Part shown: one piece after another, positions 20,727 through 30,431 of the stretch
Position numbering within the stretch: position 1 is the first letter of the stretch
How the letters are laid out: each line of letters starts with the position of its first letter
Origin: Blastocystis hominis
Lineage: Eukaryota; Sar; Bigyra; Opalinata; Blastocystidae
Length of the DNA stretch: 64,000 bases
Direction: 5' to 3'
Assembly: GCF_000151665.1 (NCBI RefSeq)
Contig: NW_013171815.1
Location: forward strand, 1,687,153-1,751,152
Notes under the pieces: generated by a model
What the model was told of the DNA's origin: nothing
The model's database searches: none
The model's input: the letters and a program-made list of their open reading frames with translations, nothing else
Translations under genes and position numbers: made by a program

Positions 20727-22399
20727 ATGAAATACCAATTTATTGTATACATAAACATATTGTCGAACTATTGAATTGCATTTACATGTAGGTTGTTCGT
20801 AATCACCCTGAACTTTGTGGTGCTTACGCTTAAGAATGTAAATAGTTTAAAGGAAGTGATTACAGAACAGAAGTCTGTTTCTTCGATCACTTATAGCCTT
20901 TCACTGTCTAATGGCCAATCTAGTAATAGGGTAGAAAATGGCAAATATCTAAAAAGTATTTTCAATACTCAACTTCCTCCAACACCTCATAATTTACAAA
21001 ACCTTTCTGTAGTTGCCAATAACGAGACAATTGCCCATATTCAAACATCTCCGCCTAGTGTAGGTCAATGGTTTATCAACTAAACGTGTGTAGACTAAGA
21101 GCAAGGTATTTGCCCAGTTTTCAATTGATAAACCCTATTATACATCTGCCACGTACTCACGCTACAAAGGCTCTACTGTATGGGAATACTCTGGATGCAC
21201 AAAAGGTGAATCGTTTCAAACAGATCACAGTATGTTAGCATTACTTGCGTTCCAATTAGCCTATCCATACATCTCTTCTCCATACAATATCACTCTTGTC
21301 TCCACTGGAAGGTACGATTCCTCCATGCCTTCTCCTGTAGTATGAATCGGATGTTCATGATGCCAATCGCCGCTTCTCGTTGGCGAGGGTACCAGCAGTA
21401 CTCTTCCATTTCAATCCCTTAGACCTCTTCTCTTCGTCATCCACATGAAAGAGGAAGAAGAAAGCACGTTTGTCGAGTTTCTTCATCGCCCCCAGAATGC
21501 GATTCTTTGTTCTCCTCGCATCACTCTTCTCGCCTACATCTCGCAAAACAATTCGTTTTTCCACTCAAACTATCCCATTAACATTCTGCGCAACATCGGT
21601 ATTCGCCATACTCGCACTTCTCATTTCCTCATTCTCGATACGGACATGTGGGTCTCGCAGACCTCCTACGAAATGCTGATGAAAATTCCCGATTCGATTT
21701 GGGCATCTCCGCGGATCGCAGTCGTGATTCCCGCGTTTTTTAGCATACAGTGGAGTCTTCCTCAGCTTCCTTTGGAGCAGCAGATTCTCTCGTAGATGCG
21801 GAGAAAAGCGGTTAGGAGTAGGATTCAAGATCGAGTTCCTTTGACAATGGATGATCTTCGGAAATGCAAGAAGGAAAGGAAGTGCTTAGAGAACAAACCG
21901 AGATTGTTTACACATGTAGTGCTTGATGAAACGGTCGAGAATAGTATTACATTACCTCTGAATGGATGAAGGACATGAAGAAGGGAACGATGAAGACGTT
22001 TTATCGATACACGTGCTGGCCGAATCGGTATCAAGAGCCGTATTTAGTGGTGAAACGAGACGATACGATCGCGTTATACAACGAAATACTTATAAACTAT
22101 GGACACAACAAGATTACGTTTGTTGAGAATTTGCGGTTTCATGGTAGGGAGAGAAAGGGAGTGGTGAATAGAATATGAATTTGTGTTGGCAGGCAATCTT
22201 TTCGCTTTTGATGTGCCTCATTCACCGTAGGTAATGGGTTGAGTGGATGAAGTCAAGATCGAAGTACCATGATCAGCACGTCAGGTCAAGGCAGTCGAAA
22301 AATTGGTGGGCTAAAGTGTATTATCTGGACTATCTTTACAAGGAATCAAAGACTCGCTCGAATGTGATGAAGCTGTGTTCTAACGTGAATCCTTATTAA
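20727..22399 (+). CDS. GT49 (LARGE/B4GAT1-type) glycosyltransferase, type II membrane protein
   Basis: A signal anchor (INILLFVITLNFVVLTLKN) is followed by a lumenal transferase domain. Diagnostic pieces are SRWRGPLLFVIHM, then LRNIGIRHTRTSHFLILDTD with the DxD metal site (DTDMW), IAVVIPAF, and late in the protein YQEPYLVVKRDD, LYNEILINYGHNKITFVENL and FAFDVPHSP. This matches the glucuronosyltransferase half of LARGE/B4GAT1. Such enzymes extend xylose or GlcA-containing glycans in the Golgi. Eight introns of 28-35 nt. The gene is divergent from the derlin-like gene with about 97 bp between ATGs. TGTTTGTT occurs twice in overlap at 22451-22462, downstream of the stop. Confidence 0.85.
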
Positions 22400-22550
22400 G
22401 GCATTTTTGTGTGTACTTGCTTTTTAAGATAGTTCCTCTTTCTATATGTATGTTTGTTTGTTCGTTCCATTTTATAGCAATAGGTAAGAATGAAACTCCC
22501 ATCTCAAGTTCTAACTCTCAGTGATTTCTGTATTTGGAAGGAGAAAAGAT

Positions 22551-22782
22551 ATGCTTGACTTTGTCGACATCGTTGAAGTTGGAAAGGAGAAACCGATTTC
22601 GAGCAAGAAGGCTGCTTCCGTGCTTCAGGCGTTTATCACTGCAAATAGTGGAAATGAAAACGACACATTTGATGAGTCGAGAATAGTAGAGCTGATTCAT
22701 AATTCTCACGGTATAGTTGGACGACATCAAACTTGAGCAACTCAACCAGATTTTAAGCTCCATTCAATCGAACCGGTCATAA
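22551..22782 (+). CDS. Small protein of unknown function
   Basis: Two exons joined by a 31-nt phase-0 intron give about 66 residues: MLDFVDIVEVGKEKPISSKK at the start and a helical, acidic C-terminus (LDDIKLEQLNQILSSIQ) ending at an encoded TAA. An upstream extension to an ATG near 22451 through another intron is possible. No family was recognised. The clean splice and charge pattern argue it is a real gene. Confidence 0.45.
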
Positions 22783-22797
22783 ATTTAGTTAGGAATC

Positions 22798-22821
22798 TAT
22801 ATATATATATATATATATATA
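22798..22821. repeat. (TA)12 microsatellite
   Basis: Twelve uninterrupted TA units between the small gene and tRNA-Asp. Confidence 0.95.
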
Positions 22822-22872
22822 GTACACATTGATTTCGTTGTTTGTTGATAAAGAAAAAAAAGAAAAGTAAAC

Positions 22873-22944
22873 TCCGAAGCGGGGAATCGAACCCCGGTCG
22901 TCCGCGTGACAGGCGGAAATACTAAACCACTATACTACTTCGGA
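22873..22944 (-). tRNA. trnD-GTC: tRNA-Asp (GTC)
   Basis: The minus strand reads TCCGAAG...CTTCGGA with a fully paired 7-bp acceptor stem. The anticodon arm is TCCGC-CTGTCAC-GCGGA with anticodon GTC. The T arm carries GGTTCGATTCC, the usual internal B box, and the D arm contains TAGTGGTTTAGTA. No intron and no encoded CCA (ends ...CGGAGT). Confidence 0.95.
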
Positions 22945-23010
22945 TCTGGAATAAGAATACTTTTACGATATTTCACACCATCAAACCCCTCTTTCCTTTA
23001 AACTAAAAAC

Positions 23011-23792
23011 ATGATTGACGAGGAGAGATTCCGGAGTCTGTGTGAAGAATTTTACGTGAGCAACGTAGGAGTTTGTTTTCCACAATATTTCTAGGCTCCT
23101 GCGTTGTCCCGATTGTTAACACTGATTAATGAAAGTTTTGGGAATGGGGGTATCATCAACAATCCGTAACTATGCAAATTTGGTTTTATTGTAGTACACC
23201 GGAGGAGATTGTGTTACTTAGTGGAATCGGATATGAGGTGAGTGGAACTACTTGTCGTATCGACGGGGATTCGTAATTTGTGTGTATAACTATCTATTTT
23301 TAGTGTGAAACGGTTGCTAAGCGTCCAGAAGGAGGAACGGAGACGTTATCATGCAATGAACGAGATACGATTGAAGAAACTATTTATCAACACACTCCAA
23401 GCTGAGTTTCAGTCGAGGGGTCGTGTTGAGATCACCATGTAAGGCCTGAACTTGTCTATAATGGTAGAGATGGTCACTCTATTGATAGTTGTCATACCCG
23501 TGATTTGAGCCAAGAAGAGAGAGAGCGACTCTTCATATCATTTTGCAAACGGACCATAGCAAGAGAGAGTGGAAAAGTATTTTTAGGCGAACTTCTTCAG
23601 TTTTTCGAAAAACAGATTAAAAGCCCGTTCGTTTGCGAGTAAGCTGTCCTTCCATCGCCTTTACTTTATAGACTCATCCTGAACGATGCAGAGTTTATTG
23701 GTGATGGAGAAGATTACTTGAAGTACGAGCAATCCCATCGATTCACGCTTGTAGAGAATCGCTCTACGTCCTTTGCTCGGTTCTCTCAATGA
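23011..23792 (+). CDS. Protein of unknown function, multi-exon
   Basis: Starts MIDEERFRSLCEEFYVSN and splices through introns of 29-33 nt into SRLLTLINESFGNGGIINN, TPEEIVLLSGIGYEV, VKRLLSVQKEERRRYHAMNE, LKKLFINTLQAEF and LSQEERERLFISFCKRTIA. The pattern is helical and charged and looks like a genuine soluble protein. No family was recognised. The frame closes at TGA 23790-23792, which overlaps the ATG of the next open frame. A missed intron or frameshift joining the two is possible, though no GT-AG pair of correct phase was found. Confidence 0.5.
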
Positions 23793-24025
23793 TTCCTCAT
23801 CTATCGACAGACGATAACGAGCTTGACGTGGATGACGATCCTTCCAAGAAGGTTCATTTTAAAGATCGAGAATGGAGTGTGGGATCTGTCGTCAATGACA
23901 AAGCTCTTGCTAGATGGATCAAAATTTTGCGTAATGCGGGCGTCCCTCGGGGTTATGTCCGGGTTGATACCAGTATTATTAAATGCGTTCACCAGAAGGC
24001 TAGAAAGCATTGGTGTTTTTTCTAA
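23789..24025 (+). CDS. Small acidic/basic protein of unknown function (possible exon of the preceding gene)
   Basis: A 78-residue frame: acidic start (LSTDDNELDVDDDPSKK), then VHFKDREWSVGSVVNDKALA and GVPRGYVRVDTSIIK, ending CFF at TAA. Composition is protein-like, unlike the other frames here. It overlaps the previous gene by four bases (ATGA) and converges on the gene ending at 24053. Separate gene versus last exon is undecided. Confidence 0.4.
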   Translation: MIPHLSTDDNELDVDDDPSKKVHFKDREWSVGSVVNDKALARWIKILRNAGVPRGYVRVDTSIIKCVHQKARKHWCFF

Positions 24026-24035
24026 CTTGCTTTTT

Positions 24036-24043
24036 AACAAACA
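24036..24043 (-). terminator. TGTTTGTT downstream of the unknown gene 24053-25885
   Basis: A minus-strand copy, nine bases past the TGA at 24053-24055. Confidence 0.5.
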
Positions 24044-24052
24044 ATTAGTTCA

Positions 24053-25885
24053 TCATGCCGATAGAAGAAGTGTTTGTTTCCAAGAAATGTTCCACTCAAT
24101 GTCCACTTTCGTTTCGATGGAAGGCAATATCAGCTCCGAATCCACCTGGAAGCGTTCTTTCAGTACGCTTCGCTCCGTTTGTTGCACCGCGTTTCCACAG
24201 CACTCCGCAATCGCGTGCATCTCCGCAAAGGATTGCTGCAGTGAAAAACAATCCGAGCGTTGCTTCGATTCGGAGCCTCGACACAGACAAGGAATCGAAG
24301 GCGAGAATAACAAATCGATGTGATGCACGAGCGTCAAAAGCACGGAACGAACGAGACTCTTCTACAGATCGCCACGCTCCCCAATTCAAACAAAGGCCGA
24401 ATCGACCAACACCGAAGCCGCAAACTCGACTGCTTGCTCGCTCGCTCTGCACTGCTCCAACACGCAGCACAGCCAAAAGAGACTGCACTGACGGTCCATT
24501 GTGAGCAGTGCGATCCAGCTTCGCAGCTGCAGGAGGGCTGAAAAGCCTTCCGGTCGTGTGAGAGACTACAACAAACAGAACGACAAAAACGAACGAGCAG
24601 AGGCGCAAGCTCCCACTCCTCAAAGCTGATTAGATAGAGCGATGCGTAAAGAATCTCAATCGGCGTCATCGCCTTGGTTTGGCTTACAAACTGCTCGATC
24701 TCCTGCTTTGAACTGAGCTGCTGCAGGACCGACAGAACGTCGAAAAGACGGTTCTGCGAGGGATCGCGAGCGAACGAGAGCGAAGAACCCGTGGAAAATC
24801 GCGTAGCGAAGCATTGCAGAACGCAGTTTGCGAGCCAGTATCTATAAAGAATCGAGGAAGAGAAGGCAAAAGCTACTGGCGATGATCCTGAAGAAGGAGA
24901 GGCGCTGAGAGAATGAGCGAAGAGAGAGTCAGTCGATCGGGAATCTCGCAGAGAACCGAAAGGATTTCGTCGGTGGGAAAACAGCCGCAGCTCCGATACA
25001 CAGCGTGATAAAACTGAAACAGGAGGGTGAGAAGCGATTTCAGACGCTGTGGGATGCGATTAAACAAAAACCGTAGCTACATCATAACAACACGAGATGA
25101 TGAGGAAGGTACGTAGGATGCAGACGGGGAAAATTCGGAGTTCTGATACATTCCGGAACAGTCTTTGCTGGAACTAAGTGTCAAAAAAGGGAATGAATGC
25201 TCACAAAACGGGAGTTTCGACCAATTCTTGAAGGGTGTGAAGTAAGCAGCGCTCTGCAACAAAAACGTGCTCTACAACCCAGGGAGAAAGGACAACCGAT
25301 AATTCTAAGTCCGAATCGTGCTCAATCAAGTGTTGGAGCGTTGCACAATGATCTAGCACTGATTTTGTGTTACATCTGATTGGTTGGATGGGTTGTGTTA
25401 AAAGAAAGTAATTTTGCTGGAGATACAGCACACATTGAGACAGCGGAATGTAGTCTAAACCCTACAAACCAAAAATTCAATTGTTTAAACTTCCAACGGA
25501 GATAAAACTGGCTTGTTTCCAAACTCAATGCGGATAACTGTATGAAAACGAAGCAGGACCAAAAAATCTCTAACGACAGAATAATCTTCATCTAATTATA
25601 TATATCTAAAAAAGCAAATCTCACTCGAACAATCATATGACAATATCGAAGAGATATAGTACCCTTTAGGAATAGTTACATCATTGATATATAAATCTTG
25701 ACAAACTCTACAGGGATCCGAGCCTTCTTCTGGAATTCAGTCGTTTCGTGGATACCCACCTAATATATCGATAATGCGGCGAATTTGGCGTCCTTGGATG
25801 ATTAAAACCGGATTCTCATAATCTACATCGAACGTTTCTTTTTGTTCCTACTCGCAATATAATCTCCCGCTTCTGAATAGTTCAT
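24053..25885 (-). CDS. Helical protein of unknown function, multi-exon
   Basis: About 500 residues. It starts MNYSEAGDYIANYENPVLII, has one CRVCQDLYIND zinc-like pair, and then a long run of helices: LDYIPLSQCVLYLQQNYFLL, LQHLIEHDSDLELSVVLSPW, FNRIPQRLKSLLTLLFQFYH, YWLANCVLQCFATRF, LFDVLSVLQQLSSKQEIEQF and LTMDRQCSLFWLCCVLEQ. The alternation suggests a helical-repeat scaffold. Around ten introns of 29-36 nt. The junction near 25480-25510 did not resolve to a clean GT-AG pair. No family was recognised. Confidence 0.5.
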
Positions 25886-25970
25886 TCCATTAAAAAATGT
25901 CACTGAGCAAGAAAAAACTATACAACAAACAAAAGGCAATACACAATAGTAGCCAATTCTTAATATCACA

Positions 25971-26622
25971 TCAATTCTTAGCGGTATCGTTTTTCATGCG
26001 AATCATTACTTGCTTCATTCTCGCCAGGTCACGCTCATCGCCATTCATATCAACCATTTTATTCACACGCTCCCAAGGATTAGCAGACTCCGTATCCTCC
26101 TCCAGACTCTCCTTCAGCTTCGCTTCTTCCTCCCGATTCATCTCCGCTCTCTTGGTGAGCTTACTCTTTCTCTCGTCGGACCAGGATTGGATCTCTTCCC
26201 TCGCTTCTTTGAGGATTTCCTGCTTCTTTTCTAACGCCTCCTTGTCTTTTTCTTCACATCTCTCTCTGAATTTCATATTCCACTCACGAGTGAATTTGAA
26301 CTCGTCTTCAGCAGGTGCCATGGGGCTGGGACTACTGGCAGCAGGTGCAGCAAAAGGATCTTCAGCAGAAACGGACTGCTCGGCAGGAGCATCGGCAAAA
26401 GGATCCTATGACATAAACAAAAATGAGGAAAAGTACCTCAACTTCCTGAGTTTCTTCACCTTGCTCAATTACATCTAAAACGAGGTTAGATATGCTTCCC
26501 TTAAGATATCCACTAGCAGAAACGATCAATCAGCACATTATTTCTCAGAATAACAAAAACTTCAAAGGCTTTTGAAAAAAAGGTTCCAGCAACTTACCAT
26601 CAGCAAAAAAGTCGTCAGACAT
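25971..26622 (-). CDS. CLTA: Clathrin light chain
   Basis: The long central helix (EFKFTREWNMKFRERCEEKD, then KEILKEAREEIQSWSDERKS) is the heavy-chain-binding region, and NPWERVNKMVDM with DLARMKQVMIRMK is the conserved C-terminus. The N-terminus is short (MSDDFFAD) with DPF motifs (DPFADAPA, DPFAAPA), as in adaptor-binding light chains. Three or so introns occur; those in the N-terminal part are inferred from frame only. About 190 residues. TGTTTGTT lies at 25924-25931, 40 bp past the stop. Confidence 0.85.
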
Positions 26623-26942
26623 TTAATAGTACACGGATATACTTTGACAGAAACTATTAAGTTGGATACAGATGAGGCATTACTCACGGCAGAATTCAAA
26701 TTCGTGATTCTCTCTGATTTTGACTACGGTGTTTCGTTGACAACATCTATCGTGAGAGTACGAAAAACAAAATTTGAATTGATACTAAGAGTACTCTGCT
26801 CATTGAAGATACAGATGATTTTGCAACTCCTTAAGACTATTTTTGTCTCAATTCGTACAGTATTGTACGGAACTCAATACAAAGCTATAATTCGTTGTTT
26901 ACGCAGCAAGTTTAGCACAATTTCACATACTTTCATATTTTT
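26623..26942. other. AT-rich divergent intergenic region
   Basis: 320 bp between the clathrin light chain ATG and the Hsp70-MORN ATG. A 124-codon open frame crosses it, but its composition and late start argue against a gene. Probably holds both promoters; no clear box was recognised. Confidence 0.45.
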
Positions 26943-29900
26943 ATGAACATTGTTATAGATATTGGTACATCGGGGTTCAAAGGGAGTGTATGTACCTTAA
27001 CACAACATTTCTATTTCAATCGACCCGTGGATTATGCTAATGGTGGAGCTCAAGCTTTTTATATGGAAAAGGGATGGCTTTATGATACCTTCATCGATGT
27101 GAGTGATAAAAGGAAGTATAACAATCGTATTTACGACATTCACGATATTCTGCGTCTGTTGACTGATAGCTCTGTGGTAAATGATCTGGTAGTGCGGAAC
27201 CGTTGGTCCTTTGGGTGTGTACCGAAGGAAACAGGTGATATCGAATTGACGGTGACATACGGAGAAGAAAAACACAAGGAATTGCTTTCTCATCTGATCG
27301 GAGACATTCTAAAATATATCGCGAAGAGAGTTATTGCAGAGTTGCATGGAGTGCTGAACGGGGTCAGTTTGATTGTTCCATGGGATTACCAAGAGAGCCA
27401 ATTTAAATTATTGCGGAATGCTTCCTCTGAGGCACAGATGGGTAGAATGCAGCTCATCGATGAGCGAATTGCGACGATTTTGCCTTTTCTCTATTTCGGA
27501 GGAATCAACCGTCAAGATTGCTTGCTGTTTTTATTTGATTATGGCAGTTCTGTGCTGTCCTTTTCGTTTATTCGTTTGTGGCACGGCCACGTCAAGATTC
27601 GATCCAGCAGGCAGCTTCGCTCTTTCTCTGGACGCCGTCTGAATCAGCTGATCCTTAAGTACATATCTCTAAAGTATCGTCGAACTGCCAAATCGAGTCT
27701 TTTTCAAGATGTGAAAGATATGGATGCCCTCTTAGGAGAATGCGAGTCTGCCAAGGAAATGCTTTCCAAAATGCCAAATGTGGATCTCTGTCTCACCATT
27801 CTGGGAGCGAAGCTCGATGTCTCTCTCCGAAGACAGGAGTTGGAAGCTCTTCTGCTTCTTCCTCTCCGTACAATTCGAGAAGAGATCAAAGAATCGCTGA
27901 AGAAGATCCAATGGACCGCCGAGTCCATCGATCACATCATTGCTGTGGGAGGGAATTCGAAGATTCCCGCAGTGATGAAGATGCTCACCACGCTGTTTCC
28001 TTACGCAGAGAACAAGTACTGCCGTCAAATCGCGAACCCATCGACGTTGGGAGGCAGTCTGCTGCTGACGAACCAGACGAGCAGCTTCCGGGAGTATCAT
28101 CTCTGCTATCGCATTCACTGTGATGATGGCAGCTACGCGCTTGTGGGGCAGAGTCCACAAATGTTGACGAAGGAAATCATGCTTGTTCCCATCGCTTCCT
28201 CTGCAAAGAAACCGTCTCCTACCATCTTAAAGCTGATCGTGGAATGCTGCGAAGTGAAGAATCTGACGCCTTCGATCCCGAATCCACCTTCCGATTTGAG
28301 TTGTCAGCCTGGGTGGAGTTTCGTATTTGGATACACTTACAACCTGGACTTCAAGCAGTACTTCGGGTTCGAAGACTACTTAAAACGTTCTGTGGGCGAA
28401 GAGAAGACGAATCCGTATGCTGTGAATTGTGACCTTCCCGCTTTAAAGCAGGAATGTGTCCAGGTCATTTGTCAAATGATGGAGGACGGACGAATGGTTC
28501 TCTCAATGAGTCAACTATTCAGAGGTCGGCTCGTGCAGAACTCGACCGTTCGCTTTACGTTCTTTGAGGGATGCGTCATTGAAAACGATATTCCAAATAA
28601 CGAGGTGATTCCGGAGCATCATTTAATGGCGTTCCATCTCCAAGAGCAGCATCTCAGTCTTACGCCCACTTCTTCTGTGGTCTCTTCATCGATCCTCCCT
28701 GCTCTTCTTTCAGATACCACACGCTCTCCGATTCTCATCGTTGATCCAGAAGAGCGAAACCATACTCTTCTCACAGAACCCATCGTTATTTCGTGTCCAA
28801 ATCGCCATCTTCGCACACGAAACTTGCCACAACTCATAAACGAATACAGTCAATTCATTCTGAAACGAAACGTGTCACCGATTATCTCGAACACCAATCT
28901 AAGCGAAAAGCAGATCATCAAAGCAAAACCCCTTCCATTCTTTGAAGCAAAGCCATATGCTTCGACTGCAAACCAGCGTATGTTCTTCGTAGGACCCGAC
29001 GTGAGCATGTCACCCATCACAGCATGCTGTTACAAAGGAAACTTCGAGAATGGGCATCGCCAAGGCCAGGGAACGGAATTCAGCATTTCGAACGAAACGG
29101 TGTATAAGGGATTGTGGAAGAATGATAAGTACAATGGAGAAGGAACTCTGTGGATGCCGGACGGCTGTCGCTTTGAAGGAACGTTTGTGGATGGAAAGCT
29201 GAACGGTGAAGGGTACTTCTATCGAGCGAATAAGAGCATGGGATTTCATGGACAGTTCGAAAATGGCGAGAAGAATGGAGATGGAGTCGAGTATGAGGAA
29301 GATGGCAGCGAATATCACGGCACATTCAAACATGACAAGCGAAATGGACACGGCATTGTGAAGAAAGAGGACGAAACTCTTTTTGACGGCGAATGGGTGG
29401 ATGGAATGAAAGAAGGAAAGGGTAGAGAGATTCAGAGACGCACGATTTACGAGGGAAGCTTCAAGCAAGGCGAGCGGCATGGAAAAGGCGTGCTTTCTCG
29501 CCAAGATGGGCAACTCATCTACGATGGAGACTGGGTGAATGGAAAGAAAAGTGGCGAAGGGTGCGAGATTCTGAAAGGAGGAATCAAATATGAGGGCAGT
29601 TTCCGCGATGATCGATACGAAGGTCATGGCAAGCAATGGCAAGAAAATGTGCTCGTGTTCGAAGGATATTTCCTCAACGGTCATCGCGAGGGTCCTGGGA
29701 TTGTGTATAGCCAGGATGGCTCGATCGCGACCAAGGGAATGTTCCACAAAGACCGGCTGAACGGAGAATGCACGATCTACAACGGATCTCGCTCTGTGTA
29801 TTATACGGGAATGGTCACGAACAACTTACCGAACGGGCATGGCACGGAATACACAGCGAGCGGCGACATCTATGAAGGCGAGTTCGTGAACGGAAAGTGG

Positions 29901-30410
29901 CATGGGCATGGACAGCTTCGGACCAGCGATCTGCACCTCAAATACGACGGAGAATGGAAGTACGGACTGCGCCATGGAGAGGGAAGAAATATCGACGATC
30001 AGGGCATGTATGTGGGAGAATATGAGAAGGGGTTGAAGCATGGAGAGGGCGAACTGGTCTTTTATAATCAAGATCGCTATGTGGGGGAGTTTATGGACGA
30101 TCTGTTTAATGGGAATGGGAAATTGATCAGTTCGGATGGAAGAGTGGTGTATGACGGAGAATGGCGAAATGGAATGCGCTGCGGGGAGGGGAAGATTTAT
30201 TTTGAGAACGGAGAATACTATCAGGGCAGCTTTTGCGATGATATGATGTATGGGAAGGGAGTGTGTTTCTATTCAAACGGATTGCCGAAGTATGTAGGTG
30301 AAATGCGGAACAATCAGCGAAATGGCGAAGGGATCGAATATGACACGAATGGAGAGATCTTGGAACAAGGGTTCTATGTGAATGATGAGTGCATTATCCC
30401 CATTGAATAG
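26943..30410 (+). CDS. Hsp70-like ATPase fused to about 19 MORN repeats, intronless
   Basis: 1155 residues in one exon. Residues ~1-390 are an Hsp70/actin-type ATPase: MNIVIDIGTSGFKGSV (phosphate 1), LLFLFDYGSSVLSFSF (phosphate 2, with Tyr-Gly-Ser in place of GGGT) and IIAVGGNSKIPAVMKML (adenosine). Residues ~390-690 are a divergent beta-rich part. From ~700 to the end run MORN repeats of 21-24 residues, e.g. YKGNFENGHRQGQGTEF, FEGTFVDGKLNGEGYFY and YDGEWRNGMRCGEGKIYF. MORN arrays bind membranes or act as scaffolds, so this could be a membrane-tethered chaperone-like ATPase. I know of no characterised protein with this order. No introns despite 3.5 kb of coding sequence. The stop TAG is three bases before the shared palindromic 3' element. 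Confidence 0.85.
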   Translation: MNIVIDIGTSGFKGSVCTLTQHFYFNRPVDYANGGAQAFYMEKGWLYDTFIDVSDKRKYNNRIYDIHDILRLLTDSSVVNDLVVRNRWSFGCVPKETGDIELTVTYGEEKHKELLSHLIGDILKYIAKRVIAELHGVLNGVSLIVPWDYQESQFKLLRNASSEAQMGRMQLIDERIATILPFLYFGGINRQDCLLFLFDYGSSVLSFSFIRLWHGHVKIRSSRQLRSFSGRRLNQLILKYISLKYRRTAKSSLFQDVKDMDALLGECESAKEMLSKMPNVDLCLTILGAKLDVSLRRQELEALLLLPLRTIREEIKESLKKIQWTAESIDHIIAVGGNSKIPAVMKMLTTLFPYAENKYCRQIANPSTLGGSLLLTNQTSSFREYHLCYRIHCDDGSYALVGQSPQMLTKEIMLVPIASSAKKPSPTILKLIVECCEVKNLTPSIPNPPSDLSCQPGWSFVFGYTYNLDFKQYFGFEDYLKRSVGEEKTNPYAVNCDLPALKQECVQVICQMMEDGRMVLSMSQLFRGRLVQNSTVRFTFFEGCVIENDIPNNEVIPEHHLMAFHLQEQHLSLTPTSSVVSSSILPALLSDTTRSPILIVDPEERNHTLLTEPIVISCPNRHLRTRNLPQLINEYSQFILKRNVSPIISNTNLSEKQIIKAKPLPFFEAKPYASTANQRMFFVGPDVSMSPITACCYKGNFENGHRQGQGTEFSISNETVYKGLWKNDKYNGEGTLWMPDGCRFEGTFVDGKLNGEGYFYRANKSMGFHGQFENGEKNGDGVEYEEDGSEYHGTFKHDKRNGHGIVKKEDETLFDGEWVDGMKEGKGREIQRRTIYEGSFKQGERHGKGVLSRQDGQLIYDGDWVNGKKSGEGCEILKGGIKYEGSFRDDRYEGHGKQWQENVLVFEGYFLNGHREGPGIVYSQDGSIATKGMFHKDRLNGECTIYNGSRSVYYTGMVTNNLPNGHGTEYTASGDIYEGEFVNGKWHGHGQLRTSDLHLKYDGEWKYGLRHGEGRNIDDQGMYVGEYEKGLKHGEGELVFYNQDRYVGEFMDDLFNGNGKLISSDGRVVYDGEWRNGMRCGEGKIYFENGEYYQGSFCDDMMYGKGVCFYSNGLPKYVGEMRNNQRNGEGIEYDTNGEILEQGFYVNDECIIPIE

Positions 30411-30413
30411 CCA

Positions 30414-30429
30414 TGTTTGTGAACAAACA
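30414..30429. terminator. Shared palindromic 3'-end element, Hsp70-MORN / coiled-coil gene
   Basis: TGTTTGT-GA-ACAAACA between two encoded stops 21 bp apart. The minus strand reads a perfect TGTTTGTT, the plus strand TGTTTGTG. Confidence 0.6.
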
Positions 30430-30431
30430 AT

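Noticed and set aside
24055-24623. Long frames on both strands over the unknown minus-strand gene
   Set aside because: Only the frame that splices into helical, protein-like exons is consistent along the gene; the others are Ser/Arg/Cys-rich shadows.
26572-26946. 124-codon plus-strand frame upstream of the Hsp70-MORN gene
   Set aside because: It starts inside clathrin light chain on the other strand, its composition is not protein-like, and it ends at the next gene's ATG.
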